Positions 46,923 to 59,355 of a stretch of DNA of 64,000 nt are shown here, piece after piece. The stretch covers positions 27,120,727 to 27,184,726 of the forward strand of contig NC_134115.1 of NCBI RefSeq assembly GCF_040939455.1, read 5' to 3'. The notes beneath the pieces are model-generated. The model searched no databases. It was not told the DNA's origin and saw only the letters and a list, made by a program, of their open reading frames with translations. The position numbers were made by a program, and so were the translations under genes. Position 1 is the stretch's first letter. Each line of letters begins with the position of its first letter. Source of the stretch: Microcebus murinus (Eukaryota > Chordata > Mammalia > Primates > Cheirogaleidae).

Positions 46923-48040
46923 TTTTTTTTGTATTAGGGTTTTATGATCAGCCTACACAGTAGCATCATGTTGCTGAATTATATTATGATTCCATATGGG
47001 GAACTTCAAGCTGTACTCTTCATAGTAAAATACAGAATATACGTTTTTTTTTCCTTGCTACAACCTCCTCTGATTTTTTTTTTTTAGTATTTAGGGTAAA
47101 TATGTATGACCACATTAAAGGTCCAATGTAATTTAGACTTTGATTTTATAGCGTTTGCAGGGAAATGATCATTTTAGAATATTTGTATATTTTTCTTAAG
47201 GACTGGTAACTTTTCTTTTTAATTTTTTATTATATCCTCATTAACTTATTTGATTTGGCCTTATATAGAATTTTTGATCGGCATTTTATAAGCGATGCTT
47301 TGGGTGATCACACTTTCAGGGGGCACTTTTCACAGCATTTTGAAGATGCTCCAGATTGGTTTTGCTATTAAGAGTCTGCAAATGAAATGAGAAAGTTTTG
47401 CAAGTACTGTTTTTAAGTCAGAGAGTATATTTCACCTGAAACATTGTTATTCATTGCCCACTATTTAAAAGCAAATCATAGACATCTTAGAGCTCATTAA
47501 TTTGTTTTGAAATAAATCTGTTTTCTTATTCTTCTCTCACGAAGATTTTTATCTGTGTATCCTCAAGTGGCTTATCTTTGTACTTTGCACAATAAGGCTC
47601 TCTTCTTTCAAACTCCTATTTCCATAATACACAAAATTTATATTTATGATCTTGATGCTCAGGGAGGTTGACAACTGCAAGTAGCTATGTACACGTGTAA
47701 CAATGTAACACGTGCTACATTATAGCACTCACACCAGGGCTCTGTTAGAGGTGTCTTGGCTGAATGGGAAATTTAAGCAGACAGTAAGATAAAGTTGTGA
47801 TTAGCTGGGAAGAGGGACTTTATCTCTCCTATGGCCCCCTTAAACCAGATAAGATGAGATTTGCAACAAGTAACAAAACAAACAAACCTCAGCTAAATTA
47901 AAATATGAGGAAAATATGTTCTGCCACCAGGACTGAGGTGTGATGGTTCCAAGTTGGATAAAACAGGGGCTTAAAGATATCCTCTGTCTTTCCCTTCTGC
48001 CAATCCCAGTCTGTCAGCTTTGTCCTCTGGCTTGCCTGCT

Positions 48041-48073
48041 CCCCCTACCCCCACCCCACCCCTCGCCACCCCC
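48041..48073 (-). other. G-quadruplex candidate
   Basis: The plus strand has runs of 5, 5, 4, 4 and 5 C with loops of 2, 1, 1 and 6 nt. On the minus strand this meets the standard G-quadruplex pattern with five G runs. No gene promoter is visible nearby. Confidence 0.7.
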
Positions 48074-48779
48074 ATGGTTGCTAGATGACTATATGTTCTC
48101 AGGAGTCACATTCAAATACCATTATGTCCAGAGGAAGAAGAAACCACTTAGCCATACCCAGAGGCCCTGCAGCCAACTTCTTCGGGTCTCATTGAGTAGA
48201 GCTGGTTGAATGCTCCTTTCTAAACCAAACCATGCAAAGCAGTTTCACTTACATGACTGTTTACACTGCTATTCAATTCACCACAGAGTCGCATAGTGGA
48301 GGGGAGGATTTTCCAATGGAAGACACCCAAGAAAGGTGAATGGGCTTCTGGTTGACAACCAATAATTTCTGATGCCTTCCCTTTCTCTCAATTATTGGAG
48401 GTTGGGTAGAGCTTGAAGAAATTCAGTCATCAGATAAGAGTGAGAGTGTGCTTAAAATGTCAGTAGTTTTAATATTCTTGGGTGGTGGACTCTGGGGAGG
48501 ATGGTCCATTGGCCTTTGAGATTGTGCTCTCAGCCCAGGGAAGGCTGTTTTTTTTTTTTTTGGTCCCCTAAACCCACGTTAAGACCTGCACTCTAGCTAG
48601 TAAAATATATCACTTGTTATAAAATAAAAATTCAAAGTTCTGAGCCTTCTTGTTGTAAACCCTAGTTTGTAATTGTTGGCTACCATATTTCTGCCAGGGA
48701 TGGTGATTCCAGGCCATCGTCAAAGACTAAGCAGCAGAAAGGAACCCATGCTGATGTTCTAGTTTCCCACTTCCCACAG

Positions 48780-49135
48780 GAGTCCTTTCCTCACTCTGAG
48801 CTGATTACTAGCATCACTGAGAAAACAGTGGTCAACTCCCACGAATTCCATCAACTGATCTTCCCTTTATCATCTCTGAGTCTCCTTCTTCCCTCTGTGT
48901 GAGGATGGAATTCCACTCCTCCCTTCCCATGCTAATTCCTTCCCCAGGGTTTTTGATTCCTTTCTCTCCTGACCCTTTGCTCATTACAGTCCAGGTTCTT
49001 TTCCCAAGTCACCTTGGCTGGACACTTGGGATTTATATTTGACTCCTTTCTTAACCTCTACCCACAATGAGTTGCCAATTCCTATTAATTATTCCTCTCG
49101 GGTATTATTTTACCCCTCTCTGCTGCCACTGTTGT
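48780..49135 (+). repeat. L2 LINE internal fragment, sense
   Basis: CACTGAGAAAACAGTGG, CACTTGGGATTTATATTTGACTCCTTTC and CACAATGAGTTGCCAATTCC resemble separated L2 ORF-region landmarks. Strongly diverged with deletions. Confidence 0.5.
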
Positions 49136-49139
49136 CCTT

Positions 49140-50215
49140 TGCTAAAAGTAATTTTAGATTCTTGGAGCTCGGTAGACTATGTTCCCTGAATTTAGCACTT
49201 CAACAGTCTGGCATTTGAAATAGAGTTTCTATTTTGCTATTTTTTAGCTTTATTAAATATTCTGAGAGGTAACCTTTTGCTAATCTATATTTTCTTTGCA
49301 GTACACTAGAATTACGTGGTGCACATAAAACCTGAAGAGGCTAAAATGGTAATAACTAACTACTAAGTACAGAGAGAGCACTAATTAAAGTGTCTCATAA
49401 CTAAATCCTCCTGATGTTAGGGTGGATAAGTTAGAACTGTGTGAATTTACTGAGGCCAAATTTGAGATGGCAAAATAAATCCCATTATTATTCTTACCGT
49501 GAAAGTAGGTTGGTAAAATTGTAGGCGAATGTCAGTTAATTTTGTGAAACCAGTTATTTATATAAATGGCTATTAAATAGGGCCAATTCAATTCTGGGTA
49601 TTATTTGTTAAAGCCATTGTTTTCTTTTCTTTTCCTTTTTTTTTGTTCTTTTAGTTAAAAAAAAAAAAAACAACTCATCTAATCCATTTTACCTAATGGC
49701 CAGAACTGAAGAGCTTGGTGAAACATCTCATTTTGCAGAACCGTGTGCCGAAATGTGTGAAGGGGAAGCACCTTAAGCAATTTTATTTAGTTTGTGTACA
49801 AGGGTCTATCGACTATTTCACTCTTGTCATCGATTCTGTCCATTCACAAATCTAAAACGTGATCAATCTTATTTGCTGATTTGGCAAGCATGCCTTTTCT
49901 TTTCTGATTGTTTTATAAACTATAATACTTTGAAAATTAAAAAAAATAATAATTACAAATCGAACAAGCCCTGGGGAAGAACATAAAGCATTCTTGTAAA
50001 CTGTGATGTCACTAGGACTAGTTTTTCATTGAATTGTTTTTCTATTCATCATTGGATCACATAAAGGGAACGTTAGACAACCAAATAGGGACCCAAATTA
50101 TCCAGTGATCCATTTCCCAAACCCCAGTCCATGTCCCATTATGTAATCTTAAAAGTTGTAAAAGATTATTTAAAATCCCAATCATGCTCCAATCCCTTCT
50201 TTCTCAACTGATGAT
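49140..50215. other. Unassigned sequence
   Basis: Nothing named. Contains an A run at 49658-49671. Confidence 0.4.
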
Positions 50216-50219
50216 CTTG

Positions 50220-51190
50220 GATTCTGCTTCACTGAGAAAACAGAAAAGCATTCCTCATGAACTTCATCAAATGTCCTTACCTAGTCTTCTCTTGTGTGAA
50301 TCTCTCCTTTGTTCCTCCCCTCTCTGGGGCAGTTGAGTCCAACATTAGCTCCAAACTTTGTGTATTTGACATCTGTTCCTGTCTCCTGAGCCTTTTGGCC
50401 ACCACCCTGTCATTATCTAGGCTAGACACTTTCCAGTCATATTGTCAGTCCTTTCCTGGACTAGCACGTCATGATTACTCATTCCTGTTCTCTCAACTTC
50501 TCCACAGTTCTTTCCATGCCCACCATGACTGCCCTGGTTAAAGACGACTTCTCTTGTATGTCATTCTCAATACTAACTTATTCTTATAAATTTCCTCAGC
50601 AGTGTTCTTAAAACAATTGGAATTTTGTTGCTCTTTGCCTCAAGAACATTCATTCAGTTTCTCCCTGTGGTCTAAAGAATAAAATTTAGATGTCTTCACA
50701 TTTTATTCATAGTCCTCCTTGGTCTGACACAAGACACCAAAATACTTTCCAAATGCTTCTCCCAGAATGTTCCTCAATCCAGCTACCCTGGATTTGCCAA
50801 TGCTGTGCCAAGCACGGACTTTGCCTTGATTGTCACACGTCCTCTCATGTTGTTATAGTGACCCAGGCTGTCCTCTCCACCAGCCTGAACTGTTAAAGTC
50901 CTCCTCATCTTTCAAGGTGCAGTGTGAATGCTATCTGGATTCTCGCAAACCTTTTTTCTTAATCTGTCAGTAAGAATGAACCAAACATTCCCTGTACTGC
51001 TAAACTAAGTGCCTTATAGTGTTGTCAAATCACTTCATTTATCTTGCTTTTTAATGTATCTAGTGTGTATATGTGTGGGGTTTTTTTTTTACATTTTTCC
51101 CATTAGATACACCCTTCTCTCTTTGCTGCCCCAAGCACTTAGCAAAGTGCTTTACACATAGCATAGCAGGAACTCAATAATGTTTGCTGC
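50220..51190 (+). repeat. L2 LINE, sense
   Basis: Starts with the same TCACTGAGAAAACAG landmark as 48780. Later segments are the familiar L2 3' kilobase: GGTCTGACACAAGACACC, TCATCTTTCAAGGTGCAGTGTGAATGC, AGCACTTAGCAAAGTGCTTTACACATAGCATAGCAGGAACTCAATAATG. The 5' half is poorly matched. Confidence 0.65.
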
Positions 51191-51338
51191 AGTGAAATTA
51201 GTGTTATTCAAATAGTCTGGCTTATGTTTTGATGTGATCTTTATAATTTTATGAAATTTATAATAAAAAGGTAAAGTTTAGTGCACAGCTTTCTAGTGTT
51301 CAATGCTAGTGTTCACTGGTTGGCCCCAAGTGAATTTT

Positions 51339-51569
51339 TTTTTTAATTTTTCAGTTTTTTCAATTTTTTTTATTTCAGCACATTGCAGGGGTACAAATGT
51401 TTAGGTTACACATATTGCCTTTGCCCCACCCAAGTCAGAGCTTTAAGCATGTCCATCCCCCAGACGGTGCACACGGCACTCATTAAGTGTGAATATACCC
51501 ATCCACGGCACTCATTAGGTGTGAATATACCCATCCCTTCCTCCCCGCTTCCACCTGCCCAACACCCGA
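51339..51569 (-). mobile_element. Short lineage-specific L1 3' end, antisense
   Basis: T-rich tail, TTTCAGCACATTGCAGGGGTAC, AAGCATGTCCATCCCCC, ACTCATTAAGTGTGAATATACCC. The direct repeat CCCAAGTG[A/G]ATTTTT lies at 51325-51338 and 51570-51584, at L1-type spacing. Contains a 32-bp internal duplication. Confidence 0.9.
51474..51537. repeat. 32-bp tandem duplication inside the L1 end
   Basis: CGGCACTCATTA[A/G]GTGTGAATATACCCATCC[A/C] occurs at 51474-51505 and 51506-51537, with two mismatches between copies. Confidence 0.93.
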
Positions 51570-51589
51570 CCCAAGTGGATTTTTGATGT

Positions 51590-52725
51590 GTGTAGATACT
51601 GATTCTTTTAGCCCTCAAGGCAGCACGCTAGGGCTTCGGTGACTTAGAGGATTTGCCCCAATGTGCATCACAAATATTAGCATGTTCTGTGTTGCCTGTG
51701 TCGTGCACAAGGTTAGCAGAGTGGCAAGAGTGTGAGTGCTGGAATCAGAGTGGCTGGGTTGGAAATTTGACTCTGTCATTCACTCTTTTTAGGCTAAAAT
51801 TCTTCAGCCTTAGTCTATGGAGTCTTAGTTTACTTAGTTTACTTTTAGACTCAAGTAAAAGGAACCCAGGCCTGGCCCAGGCCCCACGTTTTAGAAAGCT
51901 CTGCTCTGGCTTGCCTGTGGCCAGGTCATTCCTTGCAAGATGAGGAGGTTATGCTACTATGAGTATGTGCTTACTTGGTGCCTATATCTCTCCTTAAAGG
52001 ACAAGCTCTGGATTCCTGGGACCTTCTGCCCAAATGACCTTGAACCTACTCCCAAGATCTGCACAGGCCTCTTTTCTCAGCCCATGCTCCAGTGGGCAGA
52101 CCACATGCACAAAGTGCTGTCTCGGGTTAGCTGTCTGAGGCAGTGTGACTTGAGCTAAGTCATGTGAGCCATAGGTCCACGGCCTGTGCATCTGGTGTCC
52201 CCTGCAGTGTGGGACTCAGTGAGGATTTAAAGAGGAATTCTCAGAAATTCAAGAACTCAGATCCAAACCTGATCTTAACATGTTTTTATGGAGAGATACT
52301 GGCAACACAAGAGTGGAGTACATGTTTTACATAACAGTATATCAGCTAGGCGTATAACTTTTGAGTATTTAAATTTAAGGGGTGTGTGTGTGTCTCCATT
52401 TGTGTTCTTTCCTAGGCCTTGCATCTGTTATAGGCTCTAACACTGAGATAATTAATACTTTTCTGCCTTACAGATTGATAATGTAGATTATTTTTACTAA
52501 TGTGGACATACCACAATATCTGGTTTGTAGTAAGTGATCAATAAATATAAGCTCTCACTAATAATAATTTATTTCCCTATTCATTTGTTCAAAATATATT
52601 TATCGAGTACTTGCAATACATCAAACATGATTTTATATGAAAAGACAGACAAGATTAGTTGTCTTTCTGTCATTTGCTGCTAGGTTGAGATAATTAAATA
52701 TTGCACACTCTCATACACTTAACTT
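51590..52725. other. Mostly unassigned, with an MIR piece
   Basis: 51705-51795 (AGAGTGGCAAGAGTGTGAGTGCTGGAATCAGAGTGGCTGGGTTGGAAATTTGACTC) is the 5' half of an MIR, plus strand. 51850-52260 is GC-richer and unrecognised. 52577-52640 resembles an antisense L2 terminus. Confidence 0.5.
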
Positions 52726-52735
52726 TCTACCATGC

Positions 52736-53483
52736 ATCTTTTCATTTTTGGATTTCTTTTTATTATTATTATTACTTCAATAGGTTTAGGGGGTACAATT
52801 GTTTTTGTTACATGGATGAATTGTATGATGGTGAAGTCAGAACTTTTAGTGTACCTGTCACCATAAGAGTAGTGGACATTGTCCCCAGTAAGTAGATTTT
52901 TATTTCTCATTTCCTCCTCCTTCCCCCTTCTTAGTTTTCAATGTCCCTTATACCACTTTTTGATCATATATACCCTTCGTTTAGCTCCCACTTATAGGTG
53001 AGAACATGTGGCATTTGTTTTTCCATTCTAGAGATACTTCATTTAGGACAATGGCCTCCAGCTCCATCCAAATTGCTGCAAAAGACATTTATTCAGCCTT
53101 TTTTATGACTGAGTAGTACTATATAGTATGTGTGCGTGTAGATGCATACACACACATACACACATACACACACACACCCAATTTTCTTTATCTACTCATT
53201 AGTTAATGGGCACTTAGGTTGCTTTTATATCTTTGTAATTGTGAATTGTGCTACAATAAACATTTGAGTGCAACCGTCTTTTTGATATAATGCCTTCCTT
53301 TCCTTTGGGTAGATACCTGGTAGTGGGATTTCTGGATCAAATGGCAGGACTACTTTTAGTACTTGGAGGACTCTCTATGCTGTTTTCTATACAGGTGTTA
53401 CTAATTTACATTCCCACCGGCAGTGTATAAGCCTTCCCTCTTCACCGTATCTGCACCAACATCTATTGTTTTTTGACTTATTA
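52736..53483 (-). mobile_element. Primate L1 3' end, antisense
   Basis: AATAGGTTTAGGGGGTACAA, GTGGACATTGTCCCCAGTAAG, CTCCCACTTATAGGTGAGAACATG, GCAATAAACA-like CTACAATAAACATTTGAGTG and GATACCTGGTAGTGGGATT form the reversed L1P-type 3' UTR and ORF2 end. TCTACCATGC at 52726-52735 and 53484-53493 is the target duplication. The tail contains AAT units. A CA/TA microsatellite lies inside at 53146-53179. Confidence 0.87.
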
Positions 53484-53493
53484 TCTACCATGC

Positions 53494-54930
53494 TTCTGGA
53501 CACATGTGCATGTGCCAAAGGATATTACAGGCATTTTTCCCGAGTCTCAGAAACTGTACCCTAGATACTGACACAGTGTGAATAATGTTGGTCTGGGAGT
53601 TGGGAACCAAGGAAACCTGGATGGTAATTGGGCAAATCAGATTGCCCAGGAAAGATTATAGAAGAGGATCAACACAAGATGTGCGGCAAAACTGAGTGTG
53701 CTCAAAGCTAAAATTTTCTGGGGTTGATTTTTTATCATAATCTCAAAATGGTTTGTATTCCTCTTCTCTGCCCTCAGACTGCCTCCCCCCCCAAAATGAA
53801 AAGGTTTAAAACCATCAGACTAAGAGTTTTCACTAGTGAGAAAGAAGTTAATATCAGGTCCCCATTGTTTTAGAATTCATTATTTATTGTATGTATTTCT
53901 AGTTGATGAATTGTATAATAAAATGTTGACATAAAGTTCCCTGAATAAAAGCTCTTCCAGTCTTGGTTTTTAAATAAGTGGACTCAAAAGAGTCAACCAT
54001 ACTTTAAGAGGAATCATTAATCCCACATTTGACACCAGCCTCTCTCTGTCATGTTTAGACTATTAGATGTTAGAAAATCCTGCCTTAGGACATTAGGAGA
54101 ATAAGTTAATAGATACCATTCTTCCTTCTTTGTTCTCTGTACTTAATATCAATACATAGTGCTTTATCATGTTGAAAATCTGATTTTTTGTGATCAGTTT
54201 ACCAATTGATCTAAATAGGAGAGTTAGGGGAGAAAAGCTAATCCCAGACCATGTAATCCCAGTAGCCTTTATTAACTAATTCAAGGGTCCACTGAAATTT
54301 TATTAGTTTCTGTCCTGTTCTGAGATTTCAATTTACACCCTCAGACAATCTCGACCCACCATGAGAAGCAGCACATCTCAGCAAAAAGCTTTGGTCTCAG
54401 ATGGGCCCCAGTCCTGATCCCAGCCCTGACCCTTACAAGTTATGTTCTTTTGAACACATCACTTGTCTTTTCTAACTAACTAATTTAATCCTTTGAAAAT
54501 GGATTAAATAACATGTCACAGATTTTGAAGAAAAAATGAGAGGACATGTGTGTCTGACACGGGATCTGCACGCAAAAATATATGACCACCCTCCAATCAA
54601 AGAGGGTGGGAAAAGCTAACACACTTGTTGGCACCATCCCGCGGCCTTCTGTGCTCTCACAGCACTTTGCTTTGACATTGATCATGCACCATCTTGTATG
54701 CAAATTAGTTGTTTTCATGACTCTCTTTTGGGAGCCTCTCACATAGCCTTTATTCTAAGATAGTTGCAAAATGCGAGAAAAGCCAATCAAGGGCATTATT
54801 GGCATCACCGGGAAATGTGGGCATGTGTTTGTGAGTTAGTGGGAAAAAACTCAAGTAGAAAGAGTAAGAATTGCCCAAAACTCAGCTAAAACCATCTCTG
54901 AGGGAAATAGTCACCAATTGCTTTAGGTTC
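53494..54930. other. Mostly unassigned, with an MIR-like piece
   Basis: 54375-54480 (TTTGGTCTCAGATGGGCCCCAGTCCTGATCCCAGCCCTGACCCTTACAAG) resembles MIR, plus strand. An 8-bp stem, CCACCCTC/GAGGGTGG, lies at 54586-54609. Nothing else named. Confidence 0.45.
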
Positions 54931-54935
54931 TAGGT

Positions 54936-55095
54936 CAGGTGTCTGTAAACTATGGTCTTGGTCTGCATGCTGACTCCTCTCTTGTTCTGTTCTACTCTCA
55001 AAAGCAGTTGCAGCCATTCGCTACGTATTGTCTGCAACACCAAGCCGAAAACATTTACTCTCTGGCCATTTACTAGAAAAGTTTACTGACCCCTC
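54936..55095. mobile_element. hAT-Charlie MITE remnant
   Basis: Ends CAGGTGTCTGTAAACTATGG and AAAAGTTTACTGACCCCT are recognisable inverted hAT-type termini, and ACGTATTGTCTGCAACACC and CTCTGGCCATTTAC are internal landmarks. No target duplication is recoverable. Confidence 0.6.
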
Positions 55096-55254
55096 CACCC
55101 TACAGCAGAAGTATGCAATAAAATATAGTGTGATTTGAAATGCTAAATATTATGTAATATATGGATTACATAAATATGTATAATTTATTATTGATCGAGT
55201 CTCCATTTTAAGTCATGGAAATCTGGTATGCATTTTGCACTTACAGCACATGTC

Positions 55255-55330
55255 AGTTTGTTCCAGTCACAGTCGCAGTGCCCAGTAGCTGCATGTGGCT
55301 GGTGGCTGGCATGTTGCACAGGCCTGTCCA
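55255..55330. mobile_element. DNA-transposon fragment (CATGTGGCT type)
   Basis: GCATGTGGCTGGTGGCTGGCATGTTGCACAGG resembles the CACATGTGGCTAGTGGCTACC signature of a mammalian hAT MITE. Short and diverged. Confidence 0.4.
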
Positions 55331-55334
55331 GAGG

Positions 55335-56637
55335 CACACATGTGGCTGCAGCATCTTGAAGATAGAAGTGGCAGTGAGATCAGGTGTTGGCTAGGTCGCT
55401 GGACTAAACACAGGCCAATCATCTCTGGGAGCCCCATCAGACAATGCAAACTCTGGAGCCTACATGAGGCAAACTGGGGAATAAAAAGCAGGTAAGATAA
55501 AGAGCAAGAAAGTTAGAACATGCCTGAGGGAGAAGAATGAAGGGAAATGTCAGCTGCAGAAGAGGAAGCCACCCAGAGCTGCAGTGAGTGAGTGTGCATG
55601 CCTAGTTTCCCAGTTGCTTGAAATTTAAGAAAATAAATATTAATTTACCTACCATCTAGATTTGGGATAATTCTTACATTTGTTATATGTCTTTAAAGAA
55701 TCATTAGCTCTTAAAAAGCAAGAACTATGTTTAATTCATTTTCATATGTGATCAAGGTACCTACCATGGTTTTGGCCCTTAGGATATGCTTAAAATATAT
55801 TAATCAAGGCTGAAACTAAGCAGGACAGTGCTGATAAATGGATAATGAACAAATGATTGACTTAGCAAATAATTAAAAATATAATACTAAACCCATTTTT
55901 CAGTGCCTGATAACAGTTTCCTCAGTATGCTTGGGATTTAGTAAGGATCAGAGTCTGAAAGTTGAAAGAAATTAAGATCTACTGACAAACACCAAGCACC
56001 ATTCTATTCATTGAAGAGGTGATTCTTTGTTCATTTGGTAGTTTGTTTTGGAAGGAGGCAGAGTGAGGGCTCCTGACCATAAGTCAACCATGCACATGCT
56101 TTCTGATAATGAAGACTGGGATTTGAACAAAGCCAACGAATACAAAAGTGCTTGCAGTCCAACTCCACAGCAGAACCATTTTTGTCTCAAATTCTGTGCC
56201 TGCAAAGTGGACTGGATCCAGACTGCTCATGTTTTACATTAAGTTCGGACCCTGATCTGCATATATTTCAAGGGAGTGTGATTCTCAATTGGACATGAAC
56301 CGAAGAGCACCTAAGGCTGTAGGCGAGCTAACACGACTTCAGGATTGCAAATGTTGGTCTGCTGTTTCCCCAGCCCCATGTCTCTGAGCACGAATTTCTG
56401 TTTTGGCTTTTGGTTGTCTACATCTGAAAGGCAGACTTCAAATTGCTCATATCACAGGAGAGTATCTGTGGCAAGACAGAAAGAAAATATCTATTTGTTA
56501 CTCTCAATTTTTACTAGGTTTCAGAACCACAATTTAACCAGTATCACCTTGCTAAATTTCTCAACAGTGAAACATAGAAGTAGTGTTCTTCTATGGAATA
56601 CCACAAGCTACTTGACATATACACAGGACATACACAC
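55335..56637. other. Unassigned sequence
   Basis: No repeat recognised. The 101-codon frame at 56345-56650 (+) has no known domain. Confidence 0.4.
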
Positions 56638-57143
56638 TGAAGTAGGCTGAATAATGGACCCCTCAAAGATATTTAGATCCTAACCCCCAGAGCCTGTATG
56701 TCACTCTACATGACAAAAGGGAATTCACAGATGTGTGTAGATTAAGAATCTTGAGATGGGAAGATTATCCTGAATTATCTGGGTGGCCCGGTGTAATCAC
56801 AAGAGTCCTTATGAGCAGAGAGGTAGAAATGTTAGAGTCAGGCAAGGAGATGTGACAACCAAGGCAGAAGGTAAGAGAGAGAGAGGGAGATTGCAAGATG
56901 CTACTTTGCTGGCTTTGAAGATGGAATTACCTTTTATCTTCCAGAACCAAGAAATTACAGGTGACTTCTTAAAGCTAGAAAATAAAAGTACACAGATTGA
57001 TCCCTACAGCCTTCAAAGGAATGTAGCTCTGCCCATCCATTATGAGACTTTTGACCTCCAGAATTGCAAGCAAATACATTTGTGCTTTTTTGAGCCACTA
57101 AGTTGGTGGCCATTTGTTACAGCAGAAATAGGAAGCTAATACA
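56638..57143 (+). mobile_element. MLT1-type MaLR LTR, sense
   Basis: AGGCTGAATAATGGACCCC, AATCTTGAGATGGGAAGATTATCCTG, GTAATCACAAGAGTCCTTATGAG, GCTGGCTTTGAAGATGG, GACCTCCAGAATTGCAAGCAAAT, GAGCCACTAAGTTGGTGG and AGGAAGCTAATACA are the MLT1 landmarks from start to end. The 118-codon frame inside (56783-57139) is a shadow of the LTR. Confidence 0.88.
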
Positions 57144-58880
57144 CATATATGACATATACAAAGACATTTCTGTTTGAAGACTAAATTTAAAAGTCAGTTT
57201 ACTTAAATGTCACATTTCTATTAGTCCCTTCAAGGAGTTGAACTCCAAGTATTCCAAAGGCCTTATGTTTCTTTGGGGACCTAAAAGATGCCTGCTAGCT
57301 CTAAGCTATCATCTTCTACAAATTAAAAATGAAGGCTAGCTTGCGACAGCAGCATTTCTAGCAGATGTTGATATATAATGCCAAATGAAGCAGATTCTAA
57401 GAAGGAAAAGGCTATAGCAACTAGAGGGAATCTGAGCTTCCAATCTAGCAATGGACTGGCACCAGCACTGTTTGTACCTGTTTCCCATCACTCTGGTCTG
57501 TGCTCAGTATGCACCATCTTCATAAGCTGAGGAGGTCACATTATTAATTAGTAAATGGTAGAATCAGAAATTACACTGAAGCAGATATGGCTGCAATGCA
57601 CATACTATCAATGTTCTACCATCCAGCTTCTTATATTCACTACAGGAATATTGTGTGTTCATTTATTTACCACGCTCGCTCTCTGATGCATATTCTAATG
57701 CATTTATAAATAGGATTCAGTGTTGAGGCACCCTTTCCTTAACTTGTACCCTTCTCCCTTCCTGGTCCACATGTAATTTTGTATCTCTTCTCCACATACC
57801 CTGTCCTCTTCTGCACTGAAGCTATGATGAGCCCCGACTACCACACCATGGCATTGTGGGAATGCAGTGGTCACCTTTCTTTCATGAACATGTTTGTATC
57901 TGCTCTTTGTCCTTGGCCTCAATCCAGGAGTGACCTACTGCAAGCCCCAGACTCCTTCTAGGGTTACATTTGCAATTTGCATTTGGATTTACCACACATA
58001 GCTAGGAAGAGGCAATCCAGTGTCTTCATTTGACTGTCCTGCCCTAATGTCTGGCAGTCAACATTGTCATTACCTGAAATAGCATGGGACAACTGAAAGG
58101 ATGAGCCTAGCAAAGATAAATAATGCCCTTTTCAAATAAAATGAATCTTATTTTCCTCCTATAAAATTCAAAAGGAGAATGACAGATCTATGTTATGTTA
58201 AAGATTCTATGCTTCATTTTTATTTTGTAGAAGCTACAATAATCATGTATAGTCAACAGACATCTCATTTGTCACCAGATTACAATTTGATAATTAAGGT
58301 AAAGCTTCAGTACCAAATATTCATATTCCAATCAATATTTACTTTAATTATATGTGGATGTCTTCAATTGTTCAATTCCTGGTATAAATAGTATGTGCAA
58401 AATTAAGAGGCATATTAAGATCGGAAGGAATCTTATTTCACTTTGCAAAGGTATCAGCCGCACCATAAAGACAAAAAGTATTATCTTATACATCATTCCG
58501 TGGGGAACAGCCTTGATAATTTTAGAAAAATAACTATGCAAATTCTGGGAAACTGCAGGAAAAATTGCCATTTTCCACATTAAATTAAACGAGGACATTT
58601 CTGTGACAATGTGTTTGGAAGTTACAGTTAAATAAAGTGTAGGTGTTATTATTAGCATTAGAAAGACTTCTAGAGTTTGCAAGAGGCCACATTTTCAAAG
58701 ACCCTCTAGCCAAAAATCCAGTTAGGGCTTTCAAATGTCATTCCAGGCTTGGGGTTTCTCTTTGCAGTGAAGCTCAGAAGTCTTTTCCTTTAATTCAGAC
58801 TGAATCAAATCCTGTTGACCTACTTTCAGATTCACCAAGAGAAATGTAGCTATACTGCTGAGGTCCGTTTCTCTTTAATT
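57144..58880. other. Unassigned sequence
   Basis: No repeat or gene recognised. A 112-codon minus-strand frame at 58682-58344 is AT-rich, hydrophobic and without known motifs. Confidence 0.4.
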
Positions 58881-58884
58881 ATTA

Positions 58885-59340
58885 TATGACTTATCTATTT
58901 CTATGTAACGAATTGCCCCCAGACTTATTGATTTGCAACAACCATACACAATTATTATTTAACAGTCCCTGTGGGTCAGAAATTTGCAAGCAGTCTGCTG
59001 TGTGGTTCTGGCTCGAGATCGCCGATGAAGTTGCAGTCAAAGACATCAGTAGTGCTACGGTGTCTGCTTCCAAGGTTACCCACTCACAGACCTGACTGTG
59101 AGCGGGAGGTCTCAGTTCCTTGCCATGTGACCTCTTTACAAGGCTGCTTACGTGTCCTGACAATATGGCACTCGGCTTTTCCGGGAACAAGTTATCCATG
59201 AGAAAGCAAAGCACCATGGTTTTCTATTTGTTACACGGATCAGCGCCAATCAATGTGGAAGGGAACCACCCAAGGGTGGGAGTGCCAGGAGGCAGGGGTC
59301 ATTGCTGGCAGCTTAGGGCCTGACTACCATGACTATAAAA
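58885..59340 (-). mobile_element. MLT1-like MaLR LTR, antisense
   Basis: TATTTCTATGTAACGAATTGCCCCC, GTCCCTGTGGGTCAGAAATTTGC, TCTGCTTCCAAGGTTACCCACTC, TCAGTTCCTTGCCATGTGACC and GTGCCAGGAGGCAGGGGTCATTGC follow the same order as the element at 28050. Confidence 0.65.
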
Positions 59341-59355
59341 TTCTGATGACCTATG

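Larger units (their letters stand above)
46540..48775. other. Mostly unassigned sequence
   Basis: Apart from the TG repeat and the C-rich tract listed separately, and T runs near 47046, 47076 and 48549, I recognise no repeat or gene. Confidence 0.4.

Noticed and set aside
51940..52158. Possible exon in the GC-richer 51.85-52.26 kb stretch
   Set aside because: Short frames on both strands without splice-site pairs or known domains. Could be conserved non-coding DNA but the sequence alone does not support a gene.
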